Source of the DNA: Nelumbo lutea
Lineage: Eukaryota; Streptophyta; Magnoliopsida; Proteales; Nelumbonaceae
Direction of reading: 5' to 3'
DNA length: 64,000 nucleotides
Assembly (NCBI GenBank): GCA_022828595.1
Contig: JAKGHH010000002.1
Coordinates: 74,682,383 to 74,746,382, forward strand
Made by a program: the position numbers and the translations under genes
Notes under the pieces: model-generated
What the model saw: only the letters and a program-made list of their open reading frames with translations
What the model was told of the DNA's origin: nothing
The model's database searches: none
Shown: positions 1 through 10,793 of the stretch, in pieces
Layout of the letters: every line of letters starts with the position of its first letter
Position numbering within the stretch: position 1 is the stretch's first letter

Positions 1-720
1 CTAGTTTTTATCCCATCCAAGATGGTTCTATTCGTGACATTGGCCAACCCGTTCGTGGGGGTACCCCACTGAGGTGTACTATTGCCTGATGCCAAGAGAG
101 ATGCACCATTCTCAGAATTTGACATCATCAAACTGCTTTCTATTGTTCGTGACCAACATGTAGAGGAGGACGAAGCAGCAAATGATGTTCTTCCAAAAGA
201 AGTTCTGAATTGCTCGCGCAGTAATAGTGGCTAGGGGTTCAGCCTCCACCCATTAAGTGAAGCAATCCACAGTAACGATGAGGTACTTCCTGCCTCCCGT
301 TGCTTGAGGGAAGGGGCAGAGGAGGTTCATCCCCCACTTGGCAAAGGGCCAGGGGCTGCTGAGGGCCGAGAGGGTGGTGACTGGTTGATGGCAAAGGTTA
401 GCATGTCTCTGACATTAATCACATATCCACACCCATTCAATCGCATCCTTGTGATGTGTCGGCCAGAAGTACTGTTGCCTTAAGGTTTTCTGGGCTAGGG
501 TTCGACGTCCGAGGTGATTACCGCAGATGCCTTCGTGAATATTCTAGAGCATGTACTCACCCTCCTACCTGCGAAAGCATCAAAGGTAAGGCAAGGTGAA
601 GGACCTCTTATACAACTTTGCTTCTAGAAAGGTGTAGTGCACTGCCTATCATCAGAGTTTTCGGGTTTCATTCCTGTCATTGGGTAGCCACTCCGTCAGT
701 AGGAAGTTAATGATAGGATC
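1..720 (-). pseudogene. Gypsy integrase, partial and broken
   Basis: The minus strand at about 425-545 encodes the integrase zinc-binding start HEGICGNH followed by a GRRTLAQK-like stretch and a QYFWP motif, then CQRHAN near 400. Further on (about 245-290) comes the catalytic-core start TVDCFT, with a stop replacing the usual Lys, and then WVEAEPLATI. This enzyme would join the cDNA to the host genome. The rest of the core and the C-terminal domain lie outside the window. A close relative of the same region is present on the minus strand at 63100-63970, which supports the reading. Stops inside the domain make it a pseudogene. Confidence 0.85.
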
Positions 721-869
721 CATCCAAGACGGTTCGGCTGGACTAGTCTTTCCACGCGCACAGTGTGGCCAAGGACCGCATTCGAGGTGCTCGCCAATTT
801 AGAGAGGGCATCAGCTTGGGAGTTCTCGACTCGCGGGATTTGTTGTAGAGAGAAGTGCTGAAAGTGGTG

Positions 870-1270
870 GGTTAACTCTTGAACTTTGGCGAGGTACTAA
901 GTCATTTTTGTTTTCTGGCCTCATACTCTCCTTTCACTTGATTCACCACCAGTTGCAAGTCGTTGAGGACTTCGATGTGCTTGGAGCTGAGGTCTCGAGC
1001 AAACTGTAACCCCGCCAAGAAAGCCTCGTACTCGGCTTTCATTGTTGGATGCAGGGAACTCGAATCTCGGCACATACTCTATGACGACATGGTTGGGGTG
1101 AGTAGAATGAGGCCCATTCCACTTCCTTTGGCATTGGATGAACCATCAACAAGAAGTCTCCATGTGGGGGGGGACCTCCTCGGTCGGCGTGCTTCTTTTT
1201 GCTCATCCTCGCGACGTTGGTTGAGGGACTTGCTGAAAGTGTTTTCTGCTACGAAGTCAGCCAAGAATTA
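870..1270 (-). pseudogene. Second (Tat-type) RNase H of the gypsy element
   Basis: The minus strand reads WRLLVDGSSNAKGSG and then, after a frameshift near 1095, YVPRFEFPASNNE and NDLQLVVNQVKG. VDGSSN is the first metal-binding Asp block of the plant archaeal-like RNase H that Tat elements carry in addition to the RT-linked RNase H. It would remove RNA from the RNA-DNA hybrid during reverse transcription. It sits between the RT-linked RNase H (1328-1822) and integrase, as expected for Tat. The frame is broken in the middle. Confidence 0.75.
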
Positions 1271-1327
1271 TGCTTTGATCGTGGGCCTCGGCTGGTACTG
1301 TATGTCAAACTTTGACAATTCTATTGC

Positions 1328-2500
1328 TTATTTAATTAGGCGTCCCGAAGTCTCTGGCTTGGCGATGACGACTATAAGGGGCTGATTTGTCAAGACCACT
1401 AGAGAGTGGGCTTGGAAATATGGCCTGAGCTTTCTGGCTGAGATGATGAGGGCGTAAGCTACCTTTTCCACTTCGGGGTACCGGGTCTCGGCATCACTGA
1501 GGACCTTGTTGACATTGTATACGGGTCTCTGAACTCTGTCATCTTTCACAAGGACCGAGCTGACAAACTCATCTCTGACTGATAGATACAAATATAGGGT
1601 TTCCCCTGATACCGGCCGAGCGAGGAGCGGGAGTGAAGCGAAGTATAGATTAAGCACATCATAGGCACGTTGGCACTCCTCCATCCACTGGAAATCTTTC
1701 AGCTTCTTGGTGGCGTGGAAGAAGGGAAGGCAGCGGTTTGCCAACTCTGACATGAAGCGGTTGAGGGCGGCTATTCTGCTAGTGAGCCTCTGAGCCTCCT
1801 TCACTAAATAAGGGGGTGCCATGTCTAGTATGGCCTATACCTTGCTTGGCTTGGCTTTAACCCTTTGAGTGACGACAAAGCCTAAGAATTTCCTTGAGGT
1901 AACCCCAAAGGCACATTTGCTTGGGTTGAGATTCATGTTGAATTTACACAGAGTATCAAAGGTCTTAACCAAGTCTGAGGTGTGCATTTCAGCCTTCAGG
2001 CTCTTCACCACCATGTCATCCACGTAGGATTCGACGTTCCTCCTCATATGATTCTTTAAAATCTTGTTGACAAGGCGCTAGTAAGTGGCCCTTGCATTCT
2101 TAAGGCCGAACGACATTACCTTGTGGCAATATGTGTCATGCTTGGTGATGAAAGATGTCTTCTTCTCATCGTCGAGGTGCATTTGGATCTGGTTGTACCC
2201 AGAGAAGGCATCCATGAAGCTGAGTAGTTCATACCTTGCAATGGCATCAATGAGGTGGTCTATCCTCGGCAAAGGAAAACTGTCATTCAGGAAGACTCGG
2301 TTAAGTTCTATGAAGTCAATACAGATCCGTCATTTCCCATTAGCTTTCCTTACCAAAACCACAATAGACAACCAGTTGGGGTAATGTACCTCACAGATGA
2401 AGCCGACGTCGAGTATCTTATCAACTTCCTCTCTTATAGCCTTCCATCGTTTCGGTGCAAAGTTCATCTTCTTTTACCGAACTAGCTTAGAGCTCGGGTC
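1328..2500 (-). pseudogene. Gypsy reverse transcriptase and linked RNase H, broken
   Basis: Domains in order on the minus strand: an RT start with RKANGK then a stop, RICIDF and LPRIDHLIDA near 2240-2360; MDAFSGYNQIQM, which holds the first catalytic Asp, near 2200; the YVDD box in ESYVDDMVVKS near 2010; FLGFVVTQRV; then the RNase H link region RLTSRIAALNRF and the ETRYPEVEK motif at about 1450-1800. This part copies RNA into DNA. At least three stops interrupt the frame: TGA where Trp is usual after ANGK, TAG for the usual Gln in ATYQRL, and TAG for Gln in KVQAIL. All three fit single C-to-T or G-to-A changes. Confidence 0.88.
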
Positions 2501-3390
2501 CATGCTCAACCTGTGAGTAATGACTGAATGGTCAATTCCGGGCATGCCAGTGGCGGACCAAGCAAATACATCGGCATTAATTCTGAAGAAACTTACCAGT
2601 TAATATAGGTGTTCAGGTGGGAGGTTGGACCCAATGCAGACTATCCTTTCTGGGGCTAACTTATCCAGGAGAACCAAGATGAGGTCCTCGGCTGGTTGGT
2701 CTCGACTCGCCGGTTCTTCTCCAGGGTCAAGGCCTTCCAGTGATAGGGCCTACTTATTCTTTCCCTTCAGTGCTGCCACATAGCATTGGTGGGCGATTTG
2801 TTGGTTCCCACGAATGACTCTAACGTCGTGCTAAGTGGAAAACTTAAGGGCTAGGTGATAAGAGGACATGTCTGCCCCTAGTGCATAAAGGGTTGGTCTT
2901 CCCATTGTTGCATTATAGGGAGAGGCAACCTTCACCACAAGGAACTCATGCATCCAAGTCACCTAGTGTGGCATTGTCCCTATCGTGATGGGCAGGGTAA
3001 TCTTTACTTTTGGCGTGGTAACACTTTTAGAGAAGCCGACGAGGGGGGCGTCAACTAGTTGGAGTCCCTCTAGCGTGAGCTTCATTCCCTCATAGGTGTC
3101 TGTGACCACGAGGGCATCATCATGGGGGACAGTTACCCCCTCTAAGTCCTCGTCGGTGAAGATGAGGACATGCAGACATCTTGGCCTTTGAGGAGTGTCT
3201 AGGTATTTCTGCTTCTTCGGGGTAGCCTCCTAGATGTTAAGCTGCCTGGTGTAGGATTTTGAAGACAAGGCTGAGGCTCCACCTGAGACCATGCCCCCGG
3301 CGATGACATCGATGATGCCTGCCACTTGTTGGTGCTGCTACTGGGATGAGGTGCTTGCCTCTCCTCTGACGAACTGCTTGAGGTGCCCTT
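2500..3390 (-). pseudogene. Gypsy protease region lacking its active site
   Basis: The minus strand reads FTDEDLEG, VPHDDALVVTDTY, then EGMKLTLEGLQL, APLVGFSKS and KITLPITIGT. In relatives the stretch between the HDDALV block and the APLVGF block holds the aspartic protease triad (D-T/N-G-S-S-A-D). Here the two blocks are much closer together and no such triad is present, so an internal deletion near 3050-3110 has removed the catalytic centre. Several stops follow. The linker toward RT (about 2520-2600) still reads INADVFAWS and MPGIDHSV, which is typical for this lineage. Confidence 0.7.
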
Positions 3391-4948
3391 AGTGAATGAG
3401 AGACTCTATTTCATTGTTTTGATCATAGCAGTCCTTGGTGTCGTGTCCGGTGCTACAGTGGTACTTGCAGTACTTCGTAGGGTTCCCCCTCATAGGGTTC
3501 GGCTTCAACTTTGTTGGCCACTTCACAAACTTCTCTCCCCTATCGACTTCAGTATCTGGGTGCGGGTGGAGTTGAGTGGCATGTAGTCCTTGTAGGCCAA
3601 TGCCGGAGCTGGTAGCTTCTTTCTATCTCTGCCACCATTGTTGCCGGGGTGGCGTTGGCCCCCACTTTTCCTCTTCTTCTTTGGGGGTCCGTCGTGGCTC
3701 TTGGTTGTCCTTGGTTGTCCCTTGCCGAAGCCTCTTTGGCTACGATATATTTCTGGGCCTTCTTGAGGATTTCGAGTTTAGTCTTTGACGGGGTCTTGGA
3801 AACCGAGCACTTGTGAGCCGAGCCTGAGTGGAGTCCGTTGATGGCTTCGTGCATAGAGACCATAGGGTCAAGGTCTCAAACTTCGAGCTCTTCCCTCTTG
3901 AAGCAGTCGATGTAAGTCCATAGGCTTTCACCCGACTCCTATTTGAGCGACATCAGAGAGACAACGCTCTTTTGGCATCGTCTATTGCTGATGAAGTGGG
4001 CGAGGAATATGGTTGTAACATGCTCCCGAGAGCTAATTGATCGAGGGGGAAGGCTGGAGAACCAGCGGCAAGTAGCCCCCCTGAAGGTTGTCTGGAAGGT
4101 CCAGCACGTCAAGGCGTTGGAATAGACATATAGTATCATGAGCGCCCTAAAACCTTCTAGGTGGTCATCGGGGTTAGTGCTTCCATTGTACATCTCCAAT
4201 GTGGGAGCCTTGAAATGTGGGGGAGAAGCTCCAAGATGATTTCCTCGGTGAATGCATCAATGTGACCAGCGGAGCTGCCGTGAATGGTTGAGGCGTTGGC
4301 TCGACTCACTTAAATTGGCGGAGTTCGTCCTTGACGGTCCCAATCTCAGCTCACAACTCGGCAAGCCTTTGGTCAACAAGGGCATGGGCCCTACTCCTTT
4401 CTTCATGGACCCAATGGGTGTTGGCTTGGAGTCCTAAATGCTCCAAGGAAGGCGTGTGCTCCTCTGCGGGCACGATGGTCATTCAAAACGTCCCTGAGAT
4501 CTGCGACGTAAGGTGGAGTGGGATGGTGTCGGCTCTCACCTCCAGAGTGAACTTTAGGGCGGTCGAACTGCTCACCATCGTCCTGGGGTGTCTCCCTACG
4601 ACGATGGTGGTGTTGCTCTGAAGATTGATGACTATCTTCGGATTGAACGAGCACACTCTTCCTTCGTCTAGGAGGACAAACGTTCCTTCGAGGTGAGTCT
4701 AGGAGGCGGTTATAGCCCAATTCTGATGGCTCAGCCAGCGGATTACCGTGGCTGAGGGCCAATACCTCGATGTTCTCGTGTCAGACACAATCCTCTGACA
4801 CCGTAGCGGGGCAGTCGCCTTGAGAGGGACTTCCTGCTCGGGGTCAGACTTCTTCCATTTGTTGGGTGAGCCAGTCCAAATGATCGAGGATGACCTAAAA
4901 CTGTTCGTAGGTAACCAGGTTCGGATTGTTCCTGGCTCTCCTTACCAT
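3390..4948 (-). pseudogene. Gypsy gag, broken
   Basis: The start Met is taken at 4948 (MVRRARNNP...) because it lies about 80 bases inside the primer site. The central capsid-type domain reads MEMYNGSTNPDDHLEGFRAL at about 4140-4199, then TFRGATCRWFSSLP and HFISNRR, a typical plant Retrotrans_gag block. Near 3400-3480 the knuckle KYCKYHCSTGHDTKDC appears. The protein would package element RNA in cytoplasmic particles. In-frame stops occur early (after TYEQF) and between the pieces, and frameshifts separate the 4403-4762, 3939-4199 and 3549-3863 segments. Confidence 0.8.
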
Positions 4949-5027
4949 GATTTTCGGGCTTAAAGAGGGTTTGGATATAGAGTGTTATTATTGTTTATCC
5001 TAGAGTGGGGGTCTCCTAGCAACCACG

Positions 5028-5045
5028 TTCCCACAGACAGTGCCA
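5028..5045 (-). other. Primer binding site of the gypsy element
   Basis: The minus strand reads TGGCACTGTCTGTGGGAA, 5 bases inside the LTR. It resembles the TGGCGCCGTCTGTGGG type site common in Tat elements, with changes. Its position fixes the element's orientation and the inner LTR edge. Confidence 0.7.
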
Positions 5046-5050
5046 GTTGT

Positions 5051-5661
5051 TGTAGCATGAAGTGGCCGAGGGCAACAAGATAAATTTACTCATCAAGTTT
5101 TGAGCTTTATTCGAGGACTCAAGGCTTCGGAAGAGGTTAATCGAAGCCGAGGAGGACAGCAAACTGAGGCAACGTAATCCTTCGGAGGACTATGGTAGCC
5201 GAGGACTGCTAGTCGAGGTGAGGTCTCTGGTGACCTAAGATACTGCAAGACAGGGAGTGTCAAAGGCCTCGGGTGGACTCCCAAGGCGGAGGCTTCGACG
5301 CTTACAAGGTGTGGAGCAGGGGAGATTGCGAGAATGCTCTTGGAGAGAGTCCTTGGATGCATCAGATCTCCCTGAATTAATGCTAGGTAGACAGTAGGTG
5401 TCGGAAGTAAATTAGTGAGTAGTATTGGAGTTACTTCGTTCTAGCCCCTTTTAAGGGGCAATTACCTCTCATTTATACTTGAGCATGCTGGTGGTAGGTG
5501 GAGATGAAAGCCTCAGATGAGAGTCGTACGAGGTCAGTCTGCAGACCCTAGCGGTATGCCAAATAGTTATGTGATTGGCTCCGTATGAAGGCAGCAGGCT
5601 TCCTCCTACTATGGTTGACGTTAGCATGCGTTAGTGGGCTCGGCCAAGCTAACCCACATCA
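5051..5661 (-). repeat. 5' LTR of the gypsy element
   Basis: About 611 bp with TG at 5051 and CA at 5660-5661 on the plus strand. The inner edge is set by the primer site and the outer edge by the change from GC-rich element DNA to AT-rich flank. The second LTR is outside the window, so the outer boundary is an inference. It has no similarity by eye to the LTR at 59099-59764. Confidence 0.65.
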
Positions 5662-7621
5662 AATATGATTAATATAAAACGGTACATATATGCTAAAGTT
5701 TTACTACTTTTATTTTTTTGCATTTGTTTCTATTTTAAACAATTTATTCTTTTACCATGACATCATGGATTGGCCCATTTGACCCAAGTGATTGGTTACC
5801 CTCCACCTAGATGGAAGAACGATTTCATTTTTTGGTTTGTTTGAAAAAAATGTTGGTTTTTTTTTTATTGTTAAAAGTATTAGATATAAGTCTAGGATAT
5901 TTTACCAAAAAAACCAACTTGCCATATATAGAAATTTGCAATTTGATATTTCAAAGTAATCAATGAATAACTCTTGACCAAAGTGCCCTTTATTTAAATC
6001 TAGTTAGCATTTCTTTATCATAATATTCCTCACCCCTTACCCCTCAAACTCCTTTTTCCCTTTTCCCTCTTCCTTTGTCCACTAGACAATTGCATGATCA
6101 TTGGCTCTCTCTCTCTCTCTCACACTCATACACACACACATCAAACCAACCTTATTGTTGATGCCTACTTTTTTATGTTTAAAAGTTCTTAGGGTTCTCT
6201 ATTGTTAGCATTAGAACCAAAACTCTGAATCAATTTTTTTTTTTTTGTTTTTTCCATTTGATATACAAAGAAGGTAGTAAATTCTTAAGGTTGGTTAGTT
6301 TGTCCATTCTCATTGTTATGACCTTGTATCTTGCCTACGGCATGGCATTTCGTTAAAGCTTCTATTTGTAGCATGAGGCTAGCTTTGATGAGGTTAGTAC
6401 TAAGGACAATCGATAACTCCTTTATATATATATATAAACACACACACACATACACACAAACACTATGTATGGGGCATCAGTAATGTTAAATTTATATTTA
6501 TTAATATTTTAAATAATTATTAAAATTTCAAGAAATTTTTATTTCAAAAAAATAGTTTTTCAATAATTATTAGAATATTGATAGTTTTCTTTTGTTCTTA
6601 TACATAGAGGGTTATATTGATAGAATGTAGGTAAAAGTGGTTGTGGATAATCACTTTTGCATTTTCTGCATTTTTTAGGAATGGATTGAAAATGATGGTA
6701 GTGGCTAGTGAGTTGTGGGTTTTAGCAACACTTCTCAGAAAATGTCATGTATCAAGTATTCTAGAAAAATGTGAAGGCCATGTGTCTGAATGGTGGAGGG
6801 CTGTAGCTTGGTAGTGGGTTGTTGGCATTAGCAGGAATTTGTCAGAAATTTCCACGTGTCTAACTTTCTAGAAAAATGAAAAGGCCACTTGTCTAAATGG
6901 TGGTTGTGGGCTGTGGGCTTTAACAACAACTTCTCAGAAAACACCATGTGTCTAAATTTAAAAAAGTAACATGTATAAATGGTGGGCATTGTAGCCTGAA
7001 AACTTTCCTTTAATATATATATATAAACAAGGAAGTCATACTTTTTTCTCATGTTTTTTTGAAAATTTGGTTTTTTAATTTCACATAAATGGTTCACGCC
7101 AATTACAAGCATTAGTTCCAAAACATCATACGTTCAAAACTCCATATCGAGTAGTTATGTTCACAAGGCGAATACCACAAGTTTCTCCATAACTCCATGT
7201 TCGGGCAATTACATTCACAAGGTTGATACCTCAACCTTTTTATTTGTGTAATGTCTTCAACCTTTTGAGTTCCAAAACACCTATACCACCCTCAACCTAT
7301 CAATTCTATACTGAGACCAGGTACTTTCAATGATTCACCGAATCACCATTTCTCTTATACTAGTTCCTTCTAATACATTGGTTATTGTGATCAAACTTAT
7401 ACACTTCATCATCATCCATTACAACTTTCTCTCATGTCTATCTTATTCTCTCATTTGGGTTGTCACCTGAATGAGTATCGACATCAATGCCTTTGAAGAG
7501 AGTGAAAAAGGTGGTGCAAATTGGTGAATAAATGGTAGAGTTTGCTTGGATTGCAAAATGCACTATTGCTCATCTTCGTTTTAGGGTAGTTTGTAGTTGG
7601 AGGACAATGCATGGTGGAGAC
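5662..7621. other. AT-rich non-coding stretch
   Basis: No gene was found. Near 5752-5850 there is one diverged copy of a motif (gacatcatgg, cccatttgaccc, ccacctagatg) that recurs in the tandem block at 54900-56960. A (CT)n/(CA)n tract lies near 6100-6140 and another (CA)n tract near 6440. Three loosely similar segments around 6720-6990 share a short 'cagaaa...catgtgtctaa' core and look like a decayed tandem repeat. Confidence 0.5.
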
Positions 7622-7736
7622 TAGGGGTGTTCATTGTTTGGTTCAAACTGCAAAATTGAACTGAATCAAACAAAATATGTCATTCGGTTCAGTTTCAGTT
7701 TTGTTTGTGGACTTTATAAACTGAACCAAATTGTAA

Positions 7737-7796
<60 letters not shown>

Positions 7797-8030
7797 CACA
7801 ATATAATTAGTTAAACAATGATGTATAAATATATAATATAATATAATATATCTAAATCAAATATATAAAATTATAAATATATAATAAACTATTTTATTCA
7901 TAATAAAATAAAAGTTTTAAGTTTTAATTTTTAGGGCTGTTATTTGGTTTTTAATTGGGTTAATCCTTATAGAATCAAAGAACGGTCAAAATTCCCCAAA
8001 CCATATTAAAAATTGTCCAATTTCTCAAAC
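7622..8030. mobile_element. Possible truncated hAT-type MITE with (TA)n core
   Basis: It starts taggggtgttcattg, a style of terminus common in plant hAT MITEs, followed by short inverted words based on ggttcagtt/aactgaacc and a long TA tract. No matching right terminus or target duplication was found, so the right edge is approximate. Confidence 0.35.
7741..7794. repeat. (TA)n microsatellite
   Basis: Twenty-seven uninterrupted TA units, inside the possible MITE. A useful length-polymorphic marker but of no coding value. Confidence 0.95.
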
Positions 8031-8190
8031 CTTAATTTATTCGTTTCGTATGAGATTTTCTCTAAACCACATCTAACCAGACCGTGACCACCCCAAGTGG
8101 AGACATGACTTGTGCACTCGATCTTGGCAATGACAAAGAGGAGAGAGTTGGGACTTGGGCGGGAACAACGCATCCTAATGATGCATGGAT

Positions 8191-8422
8191 GAAGGTTCAA
8201 AAAATCGATATGATATGCCCCATATCAAGCATATCGTATTGTATATTTTGGGTCCCAATATGCCTGTTTACAAGTGTTTCGGGACCCATTATTTTTTAAT
8301 AAAAAATACCCTTTTTTAACTCCCCAAAAGCCAAAATTTGAAAAAAAAAACATTTTCGTGTGTATCTAAGTAATGATACACCTTTGCCAATACACAGAGG
8401 CATATCGATACTTTGAACCATG
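8191..8422. mobile_element. hAT-type MITE, same family as 53065-53291
   Basis: The left end reads aaggttcaaaaaatcgat and the right end atcgatactttgaaccatg, inverted relative to each other. Both ends and the inner words (gtatcg, gatacac, gtttcggga) match the better preserved copy at 53065-53291. The flanks do not give a clear 8-bp target duplication here, so the edges may be off by a few bases. Confidence 0.65.
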
Positions 8423-8721
8423 ATTGGATCTAATGAACATAATGGCATGGAGAATCCTTGGTTAGCTAAGTTGCAGGGTTTATAATGGAGGTTAGTTTCT
8501 TGCTATGTAGTGATGAAATTATGAAAATGTCGGTGTTGACATTGTTGGTGTTAAGGAATCAAAATAGGTGGTTTTGATTACAATCTTCCTCAAGACCATA
8601 AATTAGATTGCAAACATAGTTGATTTGTACATTTAAGTTTATGATGAATAGTGTTTGTGGGTGGGGCTGAATCTTTATTCAAGCAAATGCTATTCAAGCA
8701 AACACATTTTATAAATAATAA

Positions 8722-9027
8722 CATATGTTTTTGAACCATTGTTGATCCAGACAGTCAGGCTGTTCAGTTTGGGAACCATTCAAGCAACTAGTTTCATTTC
8801 TCCCTTAATCCGTTCCTTGGCCAAAAAACTGTTGACTTGGTTAGCGACCCTTTGACCTAGGTGGTCCAACCGTCGATCTGTTCGACCTAGATGACAAATT
8901 TTGGTTGTTTTTTTCTTTTTTAATGATTTTTTTAATTGGAATGGATTGTTTGAACTATATTGTCAAACCATTAACCCAAAAATGGTGGCCAAATTTGTTC
9001 ATGGTTTGGATTGATTTTTTAAATATT
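8722..9027. mobile_element. hAT-type MITE (family with 9443-9733)
   Basis: About 306 bp starting catatgtttttgaacc. It shares its internal sequence in the same order with the 9443-9733 element (agtcagnc..., ggccaaaa.ctgttga, gacc.attgac). The flanks aataataa at 8714-8721 and 9028-9035 match 8 of 8, although they are low-complexity. The right terminus is diverged. Confidence 0.6.
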
Positions 9028-9442
9028 AATAATAACTAAACAAACTACAAAATATGAGGTAAAACTATATAACAAATCATACCCTATGGCAGGTATGTCT
9101 AGCCACCATTGGAAGCGGGAAAACAAGTTGGGGTAACCCTAACATGAGCCCTTCACCTATAAAAGCCAACAAATTTGAAATTGAAGGCCCATAAGATCTT
9201 GGAAATTATTTGCAACATAATAGAGGTGGTCTTGTTGAGGTCAATAAGTTAACATAGGTGAAGCCTTTGTGATGTAGGCTTACTTTTTTTTCTTGGTTGT
9301 GGAAGAAGGAGCTATGGCTTTTCTCCTTTCATTTTTTGTATGTCGAACTAGTAGATAAACCTATTTCTCACGTTTTTTAATTTTTATATTTAAATAAATT
9401 GACAAAAGATGATAAAAAGATTGGGCAACCATGCCATTTGAT

Positions 9443-9733
9443 CATGGTTTTTGAACCGTCATTGACCCGGATAGTCAGACCATTTGGCTCGAGAACCATC
9501 AAGGCAACTGGTTCTGTTTTACCCCAAACCTGGTCCTAGGCCAAAACTGTTGAATCAATCAATGACCCATTGACTCGGATGGTTGAATCATTGACCCATC
9601 AACTCATTCAACGGTCTTGGCCATTTTTTTATTTTAAAATTTTTGTTGTCAAAATAGGCCATCTGTTCGAACTATCGACTCAAAAACTGATGACCTGAAC
9701 AGTTCTATTTCCATATCATTTTTTAAAACCATG
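9443..9733. mobile_element. hAT-type MITE with perfect 8-bp target duplication
   Basis: 291 bp. The left end is catggtttttgaacc and the right end, reversed, is catggttttaaaaa. The flanks catttgat at 9435-9442 and 9734-9741 are identical, the 8-bp duplication expected of hAT transposition. It is too short to code and would need an autonomous hAT transposase in trans. A sister copy lies about 400 bp to the left. Confidence 0.85.
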
Positions 9734-9741
9734 CATTTGAT

Positions 9742-10305
9742 AGCCTCACACACATGGGATCTCAAGTTAGTACTATCTAAAAACCCGAATGGAAGTATAC
9801 TTTGTCATACATGAAAAGTGACTGTAGGACATCTCCGTTCCAAATTATAGTTACAAACAAATGAAAACTGAATTGGGTGTAAGATTTTGTTTATGCATGT
9901 ATAAATTATTGTATCCATTCATTATATCATTTAATGATAGGTAGTTTCTGTTAAATTCAAGTGGAACAGGTCCCCTCTTGTATTTATGAATCCGTGAAAA
10001 AAAAAGCTATTAAATAAGTTAATTAATAGGTTATTATTGTGAAATTGTGAATTTTTGTCATGCATTTATCATGTTAATCTGACCCAACCTAACCCAATGA
10101 TAAAAGTCGACTAGTTTGTTTAGATTGCATTAAGGTTAGGCATTCCAAGCTGGGTTGGGTAAGTTTGGACTCGTTGTATTGAGACTCGTCGAGTCTGTTA
10201 AGATTGAGGTATTCCCTGAGTCAGGTTAGGCTTGGCTTGACTTCAACTCGACTAGATGGGTTGCACCTAATACCTTTGCACCCAACAGTCTAACACCAAT
10301 GCATC
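9742..10305. other. Non-coding stretch
   Basis: No gene. Between about 10078 and 10260 there is GC-richer DNA with repeated inverted words (acccaacctaaccc, gttgggt, gactcgtcgagtc), in the style of another hAT-like MITE, but no clean ends were found. Confidence 0.4.
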
Positions 10306-10449
10306 AACATACTTTATGATTTTGTATAGTAAGCTGCATTTGTTTGCGATACAAACGCTGATTTAGGGTATTGCAATAACATACTTTATGATTTCGTATA
10401 GTAGGCAGCATTTGTTTGGATACAAATATACTAGGGTATTTATGTATCC
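10306..10449. repeat. Tandem duplication, two units of about 72 bp
   Basis: Units start at 10306 and 10378 with aacatactttatgatt, and both contain gcatttgtttg and gatacaaa. They differ by several substitutions, so the duplication is not very recent. Confidence 0.7.
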
Positions 10450-10793
10450 GTTTCGGATTTGTGAGTATTTTTTGACATGTAAAAATGTAATGATTAAGTG
10501 ATAAAAAATGTATTTCCTAACACTTTTATATTCTAAAGAGAGTGTACTACTGTACCTATTTTTTGGATACAATTTTGTGTTATTCATATAATTTTACTTT
10601 TTTAACTAAAGTTTAAGGCATTGAAGTAGTTGGAGCATTTAATGATGGAAATCACCCTTTGCACCGATTTGAAACAAACAAGATGAGTACAAAAATGGTT
10701 TAAATATATTAACCCAATTTGCATTCATGAACGAAAAGAGGGTAATGATGCATAGTGCATATTTGCACTTGCATCCCAACCAAACACAATCGT
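10405..10793. mobile_element. MITE-like repeat, also present at 25820-26036
   Basis: The left end catttgtttggatacaaat is roughly inverted at the right end (tgcacttgcatcccaacc, aaacac). The segment with tgtacctattttttggat, gatttgaaacaaaca and the last 60 bases recurs at 25820-26036, where Copia element 2 has landed inside it. The superfamily was not determined and the edges are approximate. Confidence 0.5.

Larger units (their letters stand above)
1..5661 (-). mobile_element. Ty3/gypsy LTR retrotransposon, Tat-like, 5' part only (3' end beyond window)
   Basis: Read on the minus strand the order is LTR, primer site, gag, protease, reverse transcriptase, RNase H, a second RNase H, integrase, which is the Ty3/gypsy order. 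The extra RNase H with VDGSSN after the RT-linked one, the gag knuckle type and the RLTSRIAALNRF block are known from the Tat lineage; the lineage call is from memory of the family. The element runs off the left edge inside integrase, so its 3' LTR and target duplication cannot be seen. Every domain carries in-frame stops, so it is dead but may still be mobilised or give rise to small RNAs. Confidence 0.9.

Noticed and set aside
4252..4621. Plus-strand open frames inside the gypsy gag region
   Set aside because: They are antisense to gag and have no domain of their own.
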